Of a stretch of 37,759 nucleotides of DNA, positions 1 through 8,282 are shown one piece after another; position 1 is the stretch's first letter, and each line of letters begins with the position of its first letter. The stretch spans positions 1 to 37,759 of the forward strand of contig CAMQTJ010000017.1 of the NCBI GenBank assembly GCA_947037125.1, written 5' to 3'. The stretch is from an uncultured Holdemania sp. Lineage in GTDB: Bacteria > Bacillota_I > Bacilli_A > Erysipelotrichales > Erysipelotrichaceae. The position numbers and the translations under genes were made by a program. The notes beneath the pieces are model-generated. The model did not search any database. It was given only the letters and a program-made list of their open reading frames with translations, and was not told the DNA's origin.

Positions 1-102
1 GATGCCCAAGAGATTTGTGATGATTGTGGACAACTTGAAAGTATTTGTAATGATAGTTGTGATATAGATGATGACAGTGATGAAAGTGATGATAATGATT
101 AA
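1..102 (+). CDS. C-terminal fragment of an acidic, Cys-containing protein (5' truncated by window edge)
   Basis: Only the last 33 codons are visible, in frame 1, ending at TAA 100-102. The residues include four cysteines (one CDDC pair) followed by an almost purely Asp/Ser/Glu/Asn tail. The cysteines suggest a small metal-binding knuckle, but nothing is diagnostic and the family is not recognised. A hairpin with a T-run follows 27 bases downstream, which supports this as the true 3' end of a transcribed gene. The real start lies outside the window. Confidence 0.6.
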   Translation, partial: DAQEICDDCGQLESICNDSCDIDDDSDESDDND

Positions 103-128
103 TTTTTAGCAGTTAATATAAACAATTA

Positions 129-166
129 GGTAGAATTAGGATTTTAAATCTTATTCTACCTTTTTT
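129..166 (+). terminator. Rho-independent terminator after the first partial gene
   Basis: An 11-12 bp stem (129-140 with 150-160, one mismatch; right arm CTTATTCTACC) encloses a short AT loop and is followed by six Ts at 161-166. It sits just downstream of the TAA at 100-102. Confidence 0.8.
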
Positions 167-428
167 CATTTGCTTTTTTAAATTCAAAAGATTATTAAAT
201 GCGTTTCATTTTACGTAGATTTTTTATGTTAATAAATTGAATTTATAATTTTTTATTCTCTCTCCTCTATTTTAATTACAAGTATGAGTGAAAGCTTACA
301 CTCTATATCTATCATTACAATTTTTTTCATTAAAATTATTCTTATTAGTTGCAACCATAGAGTATAATTAACTTAATCGTGAAATAATTCGTGGGATAAT
401 CTAAGTTATATACTAGAAGATTTGTTGT
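167..428. other. Gene-free AT-rich stretch
   Basis: No open frame with a ribosome binding site, no RNA gene and no strong repeat was seen here. It separates the terminator of the first gene from the N-terminal remnant of the AlbA-like pseudogene. Confidence 0.5.
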
Positions 429-482
429 ATGCCGATACCAATAACAATTAATAGGCTTTTAGAAGAAAATATTGTAGAGTGA
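429..482 (+). pseudogene. N-terminal remnant of an AlbA/ATP-binding regulator gene
   Basis: An ATG at 429 opens 17 codons reading MPIPITINRLLEENIVE and then TGA. This is the characteristic N-terminus of the AlbA_2 (Schlafen-like)/HATPase family of putative regulators, where the next residue is normally Trp, so the TGA may be a TGG to TGA mutation. The downstream AlbA domain is missing. The toxin-antitoxin genes follow, and the C-terminal part of the same family reappears at 1198-1973 on the same strand. Identification rests on recognising the family's N-terminal motif and has not been tested by a database search. Confidence 0.5.
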
Positions 483-543
483 ACATAATTAAATTGTTTA
501 TTGTCACTTTATTTGACAGTGTTTAAACAAAAAAATGAAGCAC

Positions 544-578
544 AAAAAAACACACTATAGATATTTCAATAGTATGTG
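544..578 (-). terminator. Probable terminator of the toxin-antitoxin operon
   Basis: Read on the minus strand, an imperfect stem (569-578 with 551-558, a two-base bulge in the left arm) is followed by seven Ts (544-550 on the plus strand are A). It lies immediately after the toxin stop codon at 580-582. Confidence 0.55.
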
Positions 579-579
579 A

Positions 580-852
580 TTAAAAGAGGTCACTGTGTGT
601 ACCCGTTCTTAGCAGATATAATATAAGCTCATTATTATCCACCTCATAAATTAGAAGCCAATCTGGTGAAATATGACACTCTCGACAACCAATATAATTG
701 CCAATCAAATTATGATCCCTATATTGAGGTGGCAGTGTATCTCCAGTGGCTAATAATAATATAATTTGTTCTAGTTTGCTTATATCTAGCGCTCTTTTTT
801 TAACAATCTTATAGTCTTTTTTGAATGAATTTTGATACTTAATCGTCAGCAT
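580..852 (-). CDS. yafQ: YafQ-family type II toxin (RelE/ParE superfamily mRNA interferase)
   Basis: The 90-residue protein matches YafQ in length and layout. YafQ toxins are ribosome-dependent mRNA endonucleases neutralised by DinJ. The residues expected for catalysis in this family are present: His47, His60, Asp64-Trp65, Arg82, His86 and the C-terminal Phe90. The toxin should therefore be active. Its start overlaps the end of the antitoxin gene by 14 bases, giving translational coupling with antitoxin first, the usual arrangement. The module lies between the two halves of a decayed regulator gene. RelE is the alternative name at superfamily level. Identification is strong from sequence pattern, but activity is inferred. 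Confidence 0.9.
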   Translation of the reverse strand: MLTIKYQNSFKKDYKIVKKRALDISKLEQIILLLATGDTLPPQYRDHNLIGNYIGCRECHISPDWLLIYEVDNNELILYLLRTGTHSDLF

Positions 853-1108
853 TTAAGTCCTCCATTAACTCCTCTACGGAAGAAAATGCACGACTTAAAC
901 CAATTCCATTGCGAGCGTTTTCTATTGCACTCATAGTTTCAGTATTATAATTTTTAGAAACCATAAAAGGCAATCGTTGTTCTCTGACAGCTTGCTTTGC
1001 AAAAACTGTAAATGCTGTGGTTAAATTCATACCTAAATCAGAAAAAAGTTCTTCAGCTTGTTTTTTAAGGTCTTCATCCATGCGAATGGTTATATTTTTA
1101 GTAGACAT
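839..1108 (-). CDS. dinJ: DinJ/RelB-family antitoxin
   Basis: The 89-residue protein begins with the ribbon-helix-helix segment typical of RelB/DinJ (residues 5-45: ITIRMDEDLKKQAEELF, then the LGMNLTTAFTVF turn), which dimerises and binds its own promoter. The C-terminal half (residues 55-89) is acidic and likely wraps the YafQ toxin. The start is supported by a GAAGGAG ribosome binding site eight bases upstream. It is the first gene of a two-gene operon with the toxin, and the promoter carries a palindrome that suits autorepression. Confidence 0.92.
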   Translation of the reverse strand: MSTKNITIRMDEDLKKQAEELFSDLGMNLTTAFTVFAKQAVREQRLPFMVSKNYNTETMSAIENARNGIGLSRAFSSVEELMEDLNADD

Positions 1109-1131
1109 AATATCAACTCCTTCACTATTAA

Positions 1132-1167
1132 TATATTCAATATAACATCAAATATGTGCACAGTCAA
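1132..1167 (-). promoter_or_regulatory. Toxin-antitoxin promoter with palindromic operator
   Basis: On the minus strand a TTGACT -35 (1162-1167) and a TATATT -10 (1139-1144) are spaced by exactly 17 bases. A 13-base palindrome, TATATT-C-AATATA (1132-1144), overlaps the -10 element. This is where a ribbon-helix-helix antitoxin such as DinJ would autorepress. The promoter call is direct from sequence and the operator role is inferred. Confidence 0.75.
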
Positions 1168-1197
1168 TACAACGTACATATTATTATTCGGAATTAA

Positions 1198-1973
1198 TCA
1201 AAAGGAATGGAAAATGTCTATGCAAAAATTAAAAATATTACAGGAGTCATCCCCACTATATCATTGGAAAATCCTTATTCTAAACCTTTGGTGGTATACT
1301 CAAAAGGCTATTTCTAACTCAAAAAAATCCCTGGTCAAGCTGAATCATTAGAAGTGTTCAATTATTGCTATGATGCTATTGAAGAATTTTTATCTAATGC
1401 AGTTTACCATAAGTCTTACCAAATACACGAACCAATTATTGTAAGAATTGAAAGTGATAGAATAGAAATCACAAGTGCTCCAAGACCCGATAATACTTTA
1501 TCAAACTCAGATATTCAAAACCTAAAAATGCGTCCTAGAAGATATCGCAACCGACGCCTCACAAGTTTTTTAAAAGATTTAAAATTGATTGATGGGCGTA
1601 ATACTGATATTCCTACCACAATTAAAGCTATTAGAAATAATGTGTCACCATTACCCATTTTCCTTACAGATGATAAAAGAAGTTTTTTCAATAACAATAC
1701 AAATTCATTCTGGTTTAATACAAAATAATAATGTATCATTAACGCAAAAAAACAACGAAGATCCTGACATGAATTAGAACAAGCTATTCTTAATTGTTTG
1801 AAATCAGAAGAAATATCTACCTCAATGATTTACAGTTCGTTAGGATATTCAGCATATCAATCAATTATTTTCGAAAAACGATTGCTGACTTATAGGATAG
1901 AAATATAATTACTTATAAGGGATCAGAAAGTAAAATTGAAAAAAAACTCAATTCTAAAACTAGTTTAATATAA
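1198..1973 (+). pseudogene. C-terminal remnant of AlbA/HATPase-family putative regulator, decayed
   Basis: The plus-strand frame from 1198 carries family hallmarks: PGQAESLEVFNY, then EEFLSNAVYHKSY (the ATPase N-box-like motif), RRYRNRRLTSFLKDLKLIDGR and SPLPIF. These are typical of the C-terminal HATPase region of AlbA/Schlafen-like ATP-binding regulators. The frame is broken by TAA at 1315-1317, by stops from 1726 on and by a TGA near 1762. A winged-helix-like tail (LEQAILNCLKSEE onward, from 1774) resumes in the same frame, with a further shift near 1905 before the last plausible stop at 1971-1973. Together with 429-482 it looks like one gene whose middle has been lost or replaced by the toxin-antitoxin genes. 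Confidence 0.75.
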
Positions 1974-2079
1974 TAAAAAATTATATTAATAGTTCAACTA
2001 AATACTATTTCATTGAAAAATTGTTGAGGATAATTAATAATAGACTTAACAAATGTTATATTAATCTATAGTACAAATA

Positions 2080-2115
2080 GGCAGATTTAATGGAATAACC
2101 ATTTCTGCCTTTTTT
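2080..2115 (+). terminator. Rho-independent terminator
   Basis: A GC-containing stem (GGCAGA then AATGG, pairing with CCATT then TCTGCC, with a three-base bulge) at 2080-2109 is followed by six Ts. It closes the decayed region before the ABC operon. Confidence 0.75.
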
Positions 2116-2270
2116 ATTTTTGGTTATTACAAAAAAAAACGCCTTGAGTATTTGTCACTACTTATTTAATAAATATTGAAGAACATATTGCAAATAAAAT
2201 TTTAAACTTCATAAATTCCACAGATTTATTTGTTAAGCTTTATTTGAAGTAAAAGAAAAGGAGTTTTATT

Positions 2271-2972
2271 ATGAATACTATATTAAAAACAGAAAATTTA
2301 AAAAAATGTTTTAATAATCAAATTGCAGTAAATGACATTTCACTAAACATTGAAAAAAACACAATCTATGGTCTACTTGGTCCAAATGGTGCTGGTAAGT
2401 CTACTATTCTTAAAATGATTTGTGGGATATTAAAACCATCAAGTGGAAATATTTTGATTGACGACCACCAATGGTGTCGTGATGACTTAGCTAATATAGG
2501 TGCACTAATTGAATCACCCCCACTATACGAAAATTTAACTGCTTATGAAAATTTAAAAGTAAAAGCATTAGTATTAGGTATTAATGAAAGTCGTATTTTT
2601 GAAGTTTTAGAAATTGTGAAATTAACAAACACTAAAAATAAAAAAGCAGGCCAATTTTCTTTAGGAATGAAACAAAGATTAGGTATTGCATTAGCGTTAT
2701 TAAATAATCCTAAATTATTAATTTTAGATGAACCAACTAATGGTCTTGATCCTGTTGGAATTGAAGATTTAAGGGCATTAATAAAATCTTTTCCAAGTAA
2801 AGGTATTAGTGTAATTTTATCTAGTCACATACTTAGTGAAGTCCAACAAATTGCTGATCATATTGGTATTATTTGCAATGGCAAGCTATGTTATCAAAAT
2901 GAAATATCAAAAAATATGGACTTAGAAAAACTTTTTATGGACATAGTAAAAAATGAAAGTTGTGAGGTTTAA
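2271..2972 (+). CDS. Lantibiotic-protection ABC transporter ATPase (LanF type; CprA/NukF/BcrA-like)
   Basis: This 233-residue ATPase powers an ABC transporter that removes lantibiotics or similar peptides from the membrane. It has Walker A GPNGAGKST (37-45), a signature FSLGMKQ (129-135), Walker B ILDEPTNGLD (151-160) and a switch-histidine segment near SSHILSE. The usual Q-loop glutamine is replaced by Glu81 in the segment IESPPLYENLT. This E-loop is characteristic of LanF proteins and argues against a generic exporter. The start has an AAAAGGAG site. The stop is one base from the next ATG, so the permeases are co-translated. Close relatives are likely CprA of Clostridioides difficile and NukF/EpiF/SpaF. 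Confidence 0.88.
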   Translation: MNTILKTENLKKCFNNQIAVNDISLNIEKNTIYGLLGPNGAGKSTILKMICGILKPSSGNILIDDHQWCRDDLANIGALIESPPLYENLTAYENLKVKALVLGINESRIFEVLEIVKLTNTKNKKAGQFSLGMKQRLGIALALLNNPKLLILDEPTNGLDPVGIEDLRALIKSFPSKGISVILSSHILSEVQQIADHIGIICNGKLCYQNEISKNMDLEKLFMDIVKNESCEV

Positions 2973-2973
2973 G

Positions 2974-3699
2974 ATGAATTATTTGAAATCAGAAAACTTA
3001 AAATTTAAATCAACTATAACTAATAGACTACTTTGGATTGCCCCTTTAATAACAACATTATTCGCCTGGTTTGTTGGTGGCTTTTACGGATTTCAATATA
3101 TGAGTTTTTATTGGTGGTATGCTTTTTTATTCTCAGGTACTATTGCCATTTTAACTGCTTTATCACATCAAAAGGAAGAAAAAGCTAGTAATTATTATTC
3201 TATTGTTTCGCTGAATATAAATCTTGAAAAATTTCAGTTATCAAAAAATATTATTATTGTAATTAAACTCATAATTACTACTTTATTTTTAATATTATTT
3301 GTATCTGTTAGTAATTTTATATCCCCAGCAACTGCTGTATATTCTATTTCAACAATTTTGATAGGAGGATTATGTGTGTGCTTATCATCAATTTGGCAAA
3401 TCCCTTTATGTTTTTATTTTATTAGAAAAACTGGAATGGCTTTTGTTATTGGTGCTAATTCCCTTCTCGCAATTTTTTCTCCAATTATCTTTGGAAACAC
3501 TTTTTTTTGGTTTTTAAATCCATATTGTTGGACAGCAAAACTTGCGGAGCCAGCACTTGGTATCTTACTAAATGGTACTTATACTGGAAATATTTCTTAT
3601 TCGTGGCTAATAATTATAATAATATTAATGTCGTTATTACTATTTTTTATTCTAGCCATACTAGATTCTAAAACATTTTCAAAAAAATGTATAAAATAA
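2974..3699 (+). CDS. Lantibiotic-protection ABC permease (LanE-like)
   Basis: The 241-residue membrane protein begins MNYLKSENLKFKSTITNRLLW, a cytosolic N-terminus typical of LanE/LanG permeases, followed by about six hydrophobic segments. The ATG at 2974 is preferred over the in-frame ATG at 2953 because GTGAGG (2962-2967) is a well-spaced ribosome binding site and the start then falls one base after the LanF stop. With the LanF ATPase and the next permease it should form a LanFEG complex. The subfamily assignment comes from gene order and general layout rather than a diagnostic motif. Confidence 0.8.
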   Translation: MNYLKSENLKFKSTITNRLLWIAPLITTLFAWFVGGFYGFQYMSFYWWYAFLFSGTIAILTALSHQKEEKASNYYSIVSLNINLEKFQLSKNIIIVIKLIITTLFLILFVSVSNFISPATAVYSISTILIGGLCVCLSSIWQIPLCFYFIRKTGMAFVIGANSLLAIFSPIIFGNTFFWFLNPYCWTAKLAEPALGILLNGTYTGNISYSWLIIIIILMSLLLFFILAILDSKTFSKKCIK

Positions 3700-4427
3700 T
3701 GAAATTTATATCTTTGATAAAATCTGAGTTTTATAAAATACGACATACATCTTTTTTAAACATTCATATATTTGCTGCACTAGCTGGTATATTAATATTT
3801 CTATTATATTTTTCAATTTATCAAAATGTTGACAAATATAAAAAAATTAAACTATTATTAGAATTCACTGCTATTGTTTTTCCATTACTTATTAGTATTG
3901 TTGTTGGAATTAATATTACTATAGAAGAAAAAGCAAACTATTTTCAAAGAATATTAGCAGTAAAAAATCGTAGTATATTATTATCAAAAATCTTATTACT
4001 TTTTTTAACTGGATTAATCACAATCTTTATGATGTTTATAATATTTTATTTCATTATTAATATCACTAATCTATCCCAAAATATTTCTCTATATTATTTG
4101 CTTTTTGTTGTAATTGGGCTTACCTTAACAAATTTTTGTATATATTTATTTCATCTATTCTTAAATTTAAAATTTGGACTTGGTATTTCTTTATTTTGGG
4201 GAGTTTTTGAAAGTCTACAAGTTATTTTATATAGTAATGTAAATCTCATTAGCATTTGGCGCTTTAATCCGTTTTCTTGGGGAGCAAGTTTTATTAATGA
4301 TTTTTTCAATAATAATTTAGTATCAAATATCAATGAATGGTTTATCATTATTTTAATTTCACTAGGCTGTTATGTAATTTTAATAAAATGGTTTAAACAA
4401 TGGGAAGGAAGAAAAAATTGTGAATAA
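3699..4427 (+). CDS. Lantibiotic-protection ABC permease (LanG-like)
   Basis: This is the second permease, about 242 residues, with an N-terminal cytosolic segment MKFISLIKSEFYKIRHTSFL and roughly six membrane segments. The ATG at 3699 overlaps the stop of the preceding permease (TAATG). An in-frame ATG four codons upstream at 3687 cannot be excluded, because neither has a strong ribosome binding site and re-initiation is plausible. The length matches LanG partners. The two different permeases plus one ATPase argue for the three-component LanFEG architecture. Confidence 0.8.
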   Translation: MKFISLIKSEFYKIRHTSFLNIHIFAALAGILIFLLYFSIYQNVDKYKKIKLLLEFTAIVFPLLISIVVGINITIEEKANYFQRILAVKNRSILLSKILLLFLTGLITIFMMFIIFYFIINITNLSQNISLYYLLFVVIGLTLTNFCIYLFHLFLNLKFGLGISLFWGVFESLQVILYSNVNLISIWRFNPFSWGASFINDFFNNNLVSNINEWFIIILISLGCYVILIKWFKQWEGRKNCE

Positions 4428-5226
4428 ATTTATAAATATATTTTGTCGCTTATCTTTTTGTTTCAGCATTATTACTTTAAGTGGTTGTAGTATAATCGAT
4501 AATCAAATTGATAAATATTCAAGTGATAAAGAACAATGTTATTTAAATAAATTAAATGTTACAGAGTTTACTTATCTTCAAAATGATTATATAATTTTAG
4601 ATGAAATATGTTCAAATGAAAATCTTAAAGAATGGGTTGGCTATATTAGAAAAATGGTCGCTATTAATGAAAATGGAGAAATTTTACTTCAACAAGAAAT
4701 CAATTCTTCTCTAATTAGTTCAACTAAAGATTTAGCTAGTGAAAAAGATGTGAAATATGTTTTATCATTTTTAAATGTATATAAAGAAAATGATAATTTA
4801 ATCCTTGATATCAATGGTAGTTATCATAAATGTATAAAAAAAGTTAATTTCACCAGTGATAAAGCTGTCTTTGACTTTAAAAAATATGGGAATTCTGACG
4901 TATTAAATAACTTCAAAATTAATGAGAATAATGCAACTCAACTTATAAATAATGAAGCAGTATATCAAGTTACTACAAAAGTTTTAGACAAAAATCAGTT
5001 AGGTAATTATTTAGATATTATTGCTGAAAACGTAACCTTTGATGATAATACAAATCAAGTTTTATCAAAAGATCAACTTTTAAAAATTGATTGGTTAGGT
5101 GAAAATAAAGATACAAGTATAACAAGTTGGATGTATTTAGATATTTACGAAATTATTGATATTGATTCCAGTATTTCAGTTGCTGTTAAAATTAATAATG
5201 AATATTATCAAGCAGATATTCAATAA
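4420..5226 (+). CDS. Lipoprotein of unknown function in the lantibiotic-resistance operon
   Basis: The start is GTG at 4420, eight bases inside the preceding gene, with GGAAGGA at 4403-4409 as ribosome binding site. The N-terminus is a hydrophobic signal ending in a lipobox LSGC, with Cys23 as the lipidation site, so the mature 246 residues should be anchored outside the membrane. The remainder is rich in Asn, Asp, Lys and Ser with no recognised domain. Its place between the LanG-like permease and the two-component genes suggests a role in peptide capture, immunity (as LanI lipoproteins do) or signalling. That role is inference, and no sequence match to LanI was recognised. Confidence 0.8.
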   Translation: MNKFINIFCRLSFCFSIITLSGCSIIDNQIDKYSSDKEQCYLNKLNVTEFTYLQNDYIILDEICSNENLKEWVGYIRKMVAINENGEILLQQEINSSLISSTKDLASEKDVKYVLSFLNVYKENDNLILDINGSYHKCIKKVNFTSDKAVFDFKKYGNSDVLNNFKINENNATQLINNEAVYQVTTKVLDKNQLGNYLDIIAENVTFDDNTNQVLSKDQLLKIDWLGENKDTSITSWMYLDIYEIIDIDSSISVAVKINNEYYQADIQ

Positions 5227-5262
5227 TATTTTATTATGATTTTTAAATAAGGAGGTAATTAT

Positions 5263-5922
5263 ATGGCATTAATACTTGCAGTTGATGATGATAATTCTAT
5301 ATTAGAATTAATTAAAAATTGTCTTTTAAAAGACAATCATACAGTTTTAACTTACACATCACCAAGTTTAGTTCCCCTTGATAGTTTAGGTAAGTATGAT
5401 CTTATTTTATTAGATATAATGATGCCAGATATTGATGGTTATATGTTTTGTGAAAAAATCAGACCCCTTGTTGATTGTCCTATTTTGTTTTTATCAGCAA
5501 AATCATTAGAAAATGATATTACATTCGGACTTAATCTTGGTGCAGATGATTATCTTTTGAAACCTTTTAGACTTTCTGAACTTAAAGCAAGAGTAAATGC
5601 TCATCTTCGACGTGAAAGTCGCGAAAAACACATTAGTTTATATTCTGGTAGAATCAGCTTAAACTTATCTGCCAAAACACTTTTAGTTGATCAAGATATA
5701 ATAGCGATGACTAAAAGTGAATATTTATTATGTGAATTTCTATTAAGAAATAAAGGACAAGTTTTTTCAAAAGAACAAATTTATGAAGCTGTATTTAGTA
5801 TATATGGTGAAAGTGATAATTCAACAATCACTACTCATGTAAAAAACATTAGGATTAAACTAAATAGCTTTGATGTATCTTCTATTACTACAGTTTGGGG
5901 GATTGGTTATAAATGGGATTAA
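5263..5922 (+). CDS. OmpR-family response regulator (likely lantibiotic-responsive, CprR/SpaR-like)
   Basis: The 219-residue protein has a receiver domain with the acidic cluster DDD (8-10), phospho-acceptor Asp51 in LILLDIMMPDIDGY and the LLKPF lysine loop. A C-terminal winged helix (about residues 125-219) contains SEYLLCEFLLRNKGQVFSKE and the terminal TTVWGIGYKW strand. AAGGAGG precedes the ATG. It overlaps the kinase gene by 10 bases, so the pair is coupled. In comparable operons such a regulator activates the adjacent LanFEG genes when the kinase senses the peptide; here that is inferred from position. Confidence 0.92.
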   Translation: MALILAVDDDNSILELIKNCLLKDNHTVLTYTSPSLVPLDSLGKYDLILLDIMMPDIDGYMFCEKIRPLVDCPILFLSAKSLENDITFGLNLGADDYLLKPFRLSELKARVNAHLRRESREKHISLYSGRISLNLSAKTLLVDQDIIAMTKSEYLLCEFLLRNKGQVFSKEQIYEAVFSIYGESDNSTITTHVKNIRIKLNSFDVSSITTVWGIGYKWD

Positions 5923-7289
5923 GAAAAACTAATTCATTAAAGTTCGCTTTTTGGAAATTTTTAATCATGTTATTGGCAGGTTTATTTTGTGCTGTAATTA
6001 TTCCATTTTGTTTATTTATCTTAAGTACAACATTTGGCTTTACTACTTCAGCTAATTATTCAGAACTAAGTGTTAAAGAAATCACTCCAATCATTGCCTC
6101 TACCGATGATTTATCAAAAATTCAATTGCCTACAGGTTGCAATTATTTAATACTTGATAAAAAGCTCCAGGTAATAGACACAAATTTAGATAGTGATGAT
6201 TTAAAATTAGCCATTAATTATGCCTCAACAGGAGCAGTTAATACTGATCACAATAAACAATTTACTTTAATAACTCGTGATAATGAATACGTTGTACTAC
6301 AATTCTATATAAATTCAACTTATACTAACCCTTGGCTCAGCAAGCATTTTATTTCCCCAGAACTTTTATTATGTATAATCATAATAATTAATTGTATATT
6401 AGTTTGTATTTACCTAACCACAAGTTTTGCGAAGAAATTGAGTTTACAATTAAATCCACTTTTTGAAGCAACTACTCAGTTTACAAATAAAGATCTTGAT
6501 TTTGAAATCGGACATTCTAGCATAAGTGAGTTTGAAGAATTACTAATTGCTTTTGATGAAATGAAAATTAGTTTAAATAAATCTCTTAAGAAACAATGGT
6601 TATCACAACAAGTTTTAAAAGAACAAATTGGAGCTTTAGCACATGATTTAAAAACTCCACTTACTGTTATCATGGGAAATGTTGATTTAATTAGTGATAC
6701 TAACATGAATGATGAACAAAAGTCTTATGCTAAGTATATTTTAGATAGTTCCTTACAAATGAAAACTTATTTAAAAATATTAATTGATATTACAAATACT
6801 TCATCTGGTTATAAACTTGCTTTAAAAAGTACTAATACACAAAATTTCATTAAGCAAATACAATCGCAGATCACAGCTTTATGTAATATCAAGCACCTTC
6901 AACTCGACTTCACTTTTACTAACATGCCCTTAAATATCTATTGTGATGAAATATTACTGCAACGATCTATTATGAATATCATTAGTAATGCTGTAGATAA
7001 TTCTTGTAATAAAGACTATATTCATGTTTGTTTTTGCACTAGTGATAATGATTTACTAATAAATATCACAGATCATGGTAAGGGATTTTCATATGATGAT
7101 CTAAACTATGGCAAACAACAATTCTATATGGCTAATAGTAGTCGAGATAATAAAATGCACTATGGTATGGGATTATACATTGCGGATTGTATTGTTCAAC
7201 AACATAATGGTCAACTTATATTAGAAAATTCTTTAATATCAAAAGGGGCAAAAGTCACAATCAAAATACCCTTATCAACGTTATGTTGA
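5913..7289 (+). CDS. Sensor histidine kinase, partner of the adjacent OmpR-type regulator
   Basis: The 458-residue kinase has two membrane helices (about 14-38 and 150-172) enclosing an extracellular loop of roughly 110 residues, then a linker, the phospho-acceptor His244 in GALAHDLKTPL, an N-box IISNAVDNSC and a G-box GMGLYIADCIVQQHNG. The 110-residue sensor loop resembles the layout of NisK/SpaK/CprK kinases that sense lantibiotics, but the ligand cannot be read from sequence. The gene ends in TGA and is followed by a strong hairpin, closing the operon. Confidence 0.92.
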   Translation: MGLRKTNSLKFAFWKFLIMLLAGLFCAVIIPFCLFILSTTFGFTTSANYSELSVKEITPIIASTDDLSKIQLPTGCNYLILDKKLQVIDTNLDSDDLKLAINYASTGAVNTDHNKQFTLITRDNEYVVLQFYINSTYTNPWLSKHFISPELLLCIIIIINCILVCIYLTTSFAKKLSLQLNPLFEATTQFTNKDLDFEIGHSSISEFEELLIAFDEMKISLNKSLKKQWLSQQVLKEQIGALAHDLKTPLTVIMGNVDLISDTNMNDEQKSYAKYILDSSLQMKTYLKILIDITNTSSGYKLALKSTNTQNFIKQIQSQITALCNIKHLQLDFTFTNMPLNIYCDEILLQRSIMNIISNAVDNSCNKDYIHVCFCTSDNDLLINITDHGKGFSYDDLNYGKQQFYMANSSRDNKMHYGMGLYIADCIVQQHNGQLILENSLISKGAKVTIKIPLSTLC

Positions 7290-7351
7290 AATTGAATTTT
7301 TTCATATTTGAATATATGGTTTATTTTAAAATAATTTATAATTATATCCCT

Positions 7352-7389
7352 AAATAAAAATACTATTATTTACAATAGTATTTTTATTT
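7352..7389. terminator. Bidirectional hairpin terminator closing the lantibiotic-resistance operon
   Basis: A perfect 16-bp inverted repeat (7352-7367 with 7374-7389) has a six-base loop. The arms themselves are A-rich on one side and T-rich on the other, as in intrinsic terminators with U-tracts in the stem foot. Confidence 0.8.
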
Positions 7390-7453
7390 GCATTTTAATA
7401 ATCTCAAATATATGTAATTCTATGATACAAAAAATATTCAATAACTATATAAC

Positions 7454-7483
7454 TTGCCTAAAAAGTTATTTTTTTGGTATAAT
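7454..7483 (+). promoter_or_regulatory. Sigma-A-like promoter of the LytTR two-component genes
   Basis: TTGCCT (7454-7459) and TATAAT (7478-7483) are separated by 18 bases. They lie about 90 bases upstream of the chosen start of the response regulator. This also argues that the in-frame extension from 7422 is not translated. Confidence 0.65.
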
Positions 7484-7571
7484 CAATTCATATAAGCATA
7501 AAAAAAGTATGTTTTTAAAAGTAAGTATTATATCAATAAGATTGGTTATAAAATTATTAAGGGGGATATTT

Positions 7572-8282
7572 ATGAATATTGTTTTATGTGATGATGATCA
7601 ATTACAGATCGATTTACTACAAAAATACTTAGCAAAGTGGCAAAATAAAAATAATAATTATTGTTCTTGTATAAGCTTTTCATCTGCAATTCAATTACTT
7701 TTAAATATCGAAGATTTACAAAATACCGACCTATTTATTTTAGATATTGAAATGAAAGATTTGAATGGTATGCAACTTGCAAAAAAATTACGTGATTTAA
7801 ATTTCAATTGTCAAATTGCATTTATTACAGGCTATAAAGAATATGTTTTTGAGGGCTATTTAGTAGATGCCATTTCTTATATTTTAAAACCATTATCTGA
7901 AAATGAGTTTTTTTCATGTCTTGATAAAGTTGTAAACAAGCAACAAAAACAACAAGCTACAATTCTTGTTCAAACTGAATCTGGTATACAAAAAGTCATT
8001 GTACAAGATATCGTTTGCATCGAAAGTCAAAAACACAACTTACTTATTACAACCAAAAATGGTTCATTAATAACAAGAATGACAATAAATCAGATAGAAG
8101 ATTTATTAAATAATCAATTCTTTATTTCTCCACATCGCTCATATCTTGTGAACATCGCTTATATTGAACGAATTAATAAAAGTGAAATCCAACTTATTAA
8201 AGAATTAATCATTCCAATCGCAAGAGGTAAGTGGCAACTTATAAATAAGTGTTATCTTGATTATTACAGAGGTAAAATCTAA
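7572..8282 (+). CDS. LytTR-family response regulator (AgrA/VirR-like)
   Basis: The 236-residue protein has a receiver domain with DDD (7-9) and phospho-acceptor Asp58 in LFILDIEMKDLNG. A LytTR DNA-binding domain from about residue 125 includes ESQKHNLLITTKNGSLITRM and the FISPHRSYLVNIAYIERI core. The ATG at 7572 is chosen because AAGGGGGA precedes it at 7559-7566. The 50 codons upstream in the same frame overlap the promoter and look non-coding. The stop overlaps the next ATG (TAATG), so the kinase is coupled. The probable target is the pair of 21-bp spaced repeats in front of the downstream exporter genes. Confidence 0.9.
   Translation: MNIVLCDDDQLQIDLLQKYLAKWQNKNNNYCSCISFSSAIQLLLNIEDLQNTDLFILDIEMKDLNGMQLAKKLRDLNFNCQIAFITGYKEYVFEGYLVDAISYILKPLSENEFFSCLDKVVNKQQKQQATILVQTESGIQKVIVQDIVCIESQKHNLLITTKNGSLITRMTINQIEDLLNNQFFISPHRSYLVNIAYIERINKSEIQLIKELIIPIARGKWQLINKCYLDYYRGKI

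Noticed and set aside
1058-1351. 97-codon plus-strand ORF over the antitoxin start
   Set aside because: It runs antisense to the antitoxin and its promoter; only the part after 1198, in another frame, belongs to a real relic.
5913-7289. Mollicute-type code with TGA as Trp
   Set aside because: Intact genes use TGG for Trp and the kinase gene ends in TGA immediately before a terminator.
7422-7571. N-terminal extension of the LytTR regulator or a peptide gene
   Set aside because: The frame overlaps a promoter, has no ribosome binding site at its start, and the family N-terminus begins at 7572.
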